64,000 nt of DNA, taken from the NCBI GenBank assembly GCA_037957365.1, contig JARHVA010001738.1:899501-963500 (forward strand), written 5' to 3'. The notes under the pieces were generated by a model. That model was not told the DNA's origin, searched no databases, and worked only from the letters and a program-made list of their open reading frames with translations. Source of the DNA: Torreya grandis. Its lineage: Eukaryota > Streptophyta > Pinopsida > Cupressales > Taxaceae. The position numbers and the translations under genes are program-made. Shown in pieces: positions 60,601-64,000 of the stretch; position 1 is the first letter of the stretch, and every line of letters begins with the position of its first letter.

Positions 60601-61419
60601 ATATAATGGAATATAAATTAATATTCATGCTCAAGAGTTCAATCCACTAAAGCCTTTAAATAGAATTTAATCACAATTAAAAGGTCATAATGAAAATATA
60701 TTCAATATAAATTAGTTAAAATATATAAACCAATCTTAATGAAAAGATAAGAGAATCACAGTAACATGTATGATTATCATTCATGACAAATCAACTATTT
60801 TTAATATTAATTTTAATTATTTAAATAGTGATACAAAGCATTAAGCTCTCTTTTTGGCAAGTTTGATAACACAAAACTAGTTATGTTCTTCACTTAACAA
60901 AAGACAATTAATGAAGTCATAAGAAAGAATAAAAACCCATTATCATAGTAAACATAAATGACCAAGATAACTAATACACTCAACTAAAATAAAAACTATG
61001 GATGTTTGGTAACTAAGTTCTTTGTAATTAATAGTTAGAGTATGCTAACAACTATTTTCATGACCCCATTAGTTAGATTATTGATCAGGACTAGCTCATA
61101 TAAATCCTACAAACACTAGATATGACATCGGCAATATCTATCTAGTAAATGTATAAATGAACAAAATTGAGTAATCAACTTAAAAGTCATTTAAAATTAA
61201 TAAAAATAAGTAAAACAATGTATCATAGTCATCTCATCATAACATCATAATGATTTAAGTCAACAAAATTGTGATCACAATATCATAATATAGTAATACA
61301 AATTCTAAGATCTCAATAAATAAAAATTTTAAAATGAGTTTTAAAAAAGGGTCATGTCATCCTATCCACATAAATAAGAGTTTTATTAGTGATTATGCAA
61401 AAAGATAAGGATAATACTT
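57661..61419. other. AT-rich unassigned sequence
   Basis: No recognisable ORF over 3.7 kb. It should contain the remaining interior of the element starting at 55620, cut off by the insertion at the right, and the 3' LTR of the chromovirus-type element. A G-rich run on the minus strand near 60150 (TTTGGGGAACATGGGAACAT) might be a polypurine tract. No LTR pair could be recognised because the second copy lies outside the window. Confidence 0.5.
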
Positions 61420-61570
61420 TATAAAAAGATAAGAAACTTCCCATGTAGCACTCATGTAACTGAGAGGCTCCCATTAGACCAATACTTGTTGTATGCCTCT
61501 ATTTTATGACTTAATGTTTTAATGATCTAGGATCCCCATGGGTTAATATTTTATTTTTTCTTCTTCTATA
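61420..61570 (-). pseudogene. Chromodomain-like C-terminus of integrase, element VII
   Basis: Following LPPYLSSIHNVFCVAFLKKY (~61660) the frame reads YWKNLQVIEEEKIKY, MGILDH, RGIQQVLV-stop-WEPLS and SATWEVSYLF to ~61425. The pattern ILD...I-x-x-V-x-V-x-W...ATWE is that of chromovirus chromodomains, which direct integration towards marked chromatin. Confidence 0.65.
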
Positions 61571-62600
61571 ACTTGAAGGTTTTTCCAATATAAAATATGA
61601 GTGAAATTAAAAACATATTTTTTAAGAAAAGCAACACAGAAAACATTATGAATACTAGATAGATAAGGAGGAAGATTCAGTTGATAGGCTATGGGAGTGA
61701 TCTTATCAATGATATAAAAGGGTTAAACATATCATGGAGCTAACTTATATTATTCTTAATACTTTATTTAACCTTTCTATGGTATAACTCACAAAAAACA
61801 ACTATCTCCTAAATTGATTTCGCAAGGTGATCTTTTCTAATTTGCATAACTTTTTTTATATTAGAGGCTATTTTTAGTTTTTTCCCTAATAAGTTCCATA
61901 TGAATAATAAAATATTATAATATATCAAGTCCAAAAACAATATTTTTTTCCAAGTTGTCCCAACCAATATGAGTTTTAAATTTTTGCCCATATACATCTT
62001 AAAAATGACCCATCTTAAAAACAAAATGATAAGTTTTATTATAAACAAATTCAACTAAATAATGATACTCTGCCCATTTAGACTATTGATCCATCACATA
62101 CATTCATATCATGTATTCTTCCACTTCATTCAATATTTTAGTTTGATCATCTATTTTTGAGTGGTATGTAGAACTAAAGTTCAAGTGAGTTTTAAAGGGT
62201 TTGGTTAAATTTTACTAAAACTTTGTTATGAATAGTTTGTCTCAATCTAAAATAACTACTTTCAGGATGCCATGCTACTAAAAAACCTCTTTTACAAATA
62301 TTATTGTAAAAACAAAAGCATCATCCATTATATTTCCAACAATAAAATGACCCACTCTAGTCAACTTATTGATTACAATGAGAATTATATCATGTTTGTT
62401 ACAAAATTTAGGTAGCCTAAAGAAAAAATCAATTGAGATTATAACCCACTTATCTTTTGACACCTTGTGAGGGTACAACAGACCTCCAATATGGTAATGT
62501 TCAACCTTCACTTGTTGAAATTCCAAACATTTTTCCATGAAGGTAGCCACATCATGTTTCATTCTAGACTAAAATTAATATATTTTTAATTCACGTGTCA
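61571..62600 (-). pseudogene. Integrase of element VII
   Basis: 62562-62278 reads MKHDVATFMEKCLEFQQVKV, then GGLLYPHKVSKDKWVIISID (the first catalytic Asp present in SIDFFF), KHDIILIVINKLTRVGHFI. After a broken middle, 62054-61809 gives MYMGKNLKLILVG and KKLKIASNIKKVMQIRKDHL, then FYIIDKITPIAYQLNLPP near 61700. The zinc-binding CLEC is changed to CLEF. Confidence 0.85.
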
Positions 62601-62779
62601 TCTTAATGACACTAGGATGGGCATAATAAGGTGTTGTATTCACTTATTTCAAAATTTGATTGCAAAAGCATCCAATTTCATGAACATAAATTCTATTTTT
62701 ATGCATTAATAAGACATCATTTTCCATATAAAAAATAATAAAATATTTTGCAATAGGCTCATTAGCTAAAACAACTATC

Positions 62780-63400
62780 AACCCATGATAATACTTATCA
62801 AAAAGTTATTTTATTTCATCACTTTTGAAATCAATCATGATAATAGAAATTTTAGTAAGGTATGTGCATTGGCTATGTGCATCAGTATCATGATTTTCCT
62901 TACCTTTGACATATGAAATGTCAATATCAAAGTTACTCACAAATTCCAAAAATCTATGTTGGCGTGCATTCATGTCCTCCAAGGAAAATAAATTCTCTAA
63001 GCTATGATGATTTAGTTTCACCTATAAATGTTTTCCTAGTAGAAAGTGTTTCTACTAATCTAAGGCATGAATTATGATAGTAAGCTCCATGACATTAATG
63101 CGATATTTATTTTCATACTCCTTGAGAATTTATGACTCATAAACCACCACATTTCCATCTTGGGTCAAAATTCCATTGAAACCTTCCTTGGAAGAATCTA
63201 CGTAGACCTTAAAATTTCCATTTGGGTCAAGAAACAAAAGTATATGTGATGTAATCAGTATCACTTTAAGTTTTTGAAATTCCTATTCACAAAGGGATAA
63301 CCAAACAAATTTCTTACCTTTACACCATAAGGAAGTAATAGGGTTGGCTATGCTATAAAATAATTCCAAAAACCTTTGATAATAGCTAGCCACACCCATA
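62780..63400 (-). pseudogene. RNase H of element VII
   Basis: 63220-63030 reads LDPNGNFKVYVDSSKEGFNG, with the catalytic Asp in YVDSS, then LTQDGNVVVYES, YENKYRINVMELTIIHALD with the Glu. 63021-62806 has LNHHSLENLFSLEDMNARQH, RFLEFVSNFDIDISYVKGKE and NHDTDAHSQ (family NVVADALSR). The final motif has lost part of its usual sequence. Confidence 0.85.
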
Positions 63401-64000
63401 AAATTATGTTCCTCATGTACATTAGTAGGATTAGGCCACTCCTATATTAAATTGATCTTAGTTGAATCAATATCAATACCATATTTAGAGATGAAATGCC
63501 TAAGATAGTGGATCTCAAGCTGGAAGAAATTGCATTTAAATAATTTTCCAAATAACTTATGTTGTCTTGATTTATACAAAACTATCTTCAATTAATGTTC
63601 ATGTTCAACTGTGTCTTTAGAATAAATCAGAATATCATCAAGAAAAGCCATCACAAATTTATATAGGAAATCCTATAAAACACTATTAATCAAGTTTATT
63701 AATGTATTTGGTGTAATAGTTAATCCAAAAGGCATCATAGTGAACTCGAAGTGACCGTAACAAGTCTAGAAAGTAATTTTATGATTATCTTCCTCCTTGA
63801 TTCTTAGTTGATAGTAGTTTGATCTTAAATCAATTTTGGAGAATACAACTACTCCATTTATTTAATCAAATAAATCATCTATCTAGGTAAAGGACAATGA
63901 GATTGATTTTCACTTTATTAATAAATGAATAGTCAACACAAAGTCTTATTTTTCTATCTTTATTATTCACAAATATAACCAAAGCAACCCAAGGAGACAC
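63401..64000 (-). pseudogene. Reverse transcriptase of element VII, partial
   Basis: From ~63750: TITPNTLINLINSVL-type sequence, VMAFLDDILIYSKDTVEHEH (catalytic FLDD box at ~63635, YxDD-like), then LYKSRQHKLFGKLFKCNFFQ, ISKYGIDIDSTKINLI, EWPNPTNVHEEHNFMGVASY and YQRFLELFYSIANPITSLW. The palm N-terminus is near the edge and the rest lies outside the window. Confidence 0.85.

Larger units (their letters stand above)
61420..64000 (-). mobile_element. Element VII: chromovirus-type gypsy pol, cut by window edge
   Basis: On the minus strand from the right edge: RT, RNase H, integrase and a chromodomain-like tail. This order and the tail place it in the chromovirus branch, unlike elements I and IV. 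Gag, protease and the 5' LTR lie beyond 64000. Decay is as heavy as elsewhere. Confidence 0.85.

Overview
This 64 kb window looks like intergenic DNA from a large-genome seed plant. A gymnosperm or a repeat-rich angiosperm is plausible, but the sequence alone does not decide. It is AT-rich, CpG is visibly rare, and no intact host gene, tRNA or rRNA gene was found. Almost everything recognisable is old Ty3/gypsy LTR retrotransposon sequence. In nearly every decayed reading frame the stops sit where Gln (CAG/CAA), Arg (CGA) or Trp codons are expected, the pattern left by C-to-T decay of methylated CG and CHG sites.

Layout. (I) 1-9909, plus strand: the integrase end of a gypsy polyprotein, then a ~4.7 kb LTR (1675-6359), then PBS-like sequence and a very long decayed ORF of unknown family (6692-9909). 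(II) 11896-23477, minus strand: an ~11.6 kb element with two ~4.6 kb LTRs around a 2.4 kb interior. The interior holds only a Tyr/Pro/Gln-rich and acidic ORF, so the element is LARD-like and non-autonomous. Its LTR is related to the LTR of I. (III) 23635-38209, minus strand: a 14.6 kb element with exact GTATT target-site duplications and ~1.2 kb LTRs. It carries gag and a protease-like region but no visible RT or integrase. It also has a long antisense ORF (26804-28128) with an intron-like gap, a tandem duplication, and many diverged copies of a palindromic motif related to ACTAGGTCGACCTAGT. (IV) ~40209-50716, minus strand: a pol-bearing gypsy element with gag, an extra RNase H ahead of RT, then RT, RNase H and integrase, bracketed by ~1 kb repeats that contain an ~88 bp minisatellite. 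(V) 50717-55619: flanking sequence with fragments of other ORFs. (VI) 55620-57660, plus strand: another LTR of the element III family with its PBS side and palindromic-motif array. (VII) 61420-64000, minus strand: chromodomain, integrase, RNase H and RT of a chromovirus-type gypsy element that runs off the right edge.

The elements may form autonomous/non-autonomous sets. I carries pol and shares its LTR family with pol-less II. The partner that supplied RT and integrase for III is not visible. The least explained items are the antisense ORF in III, the ~1,070-codon ORF after the long LTR of I, the palindromic-motif array, and the head-to-head ORFs at 54540. All coordinates and homologies were read by eye; no alignment or database search was run.
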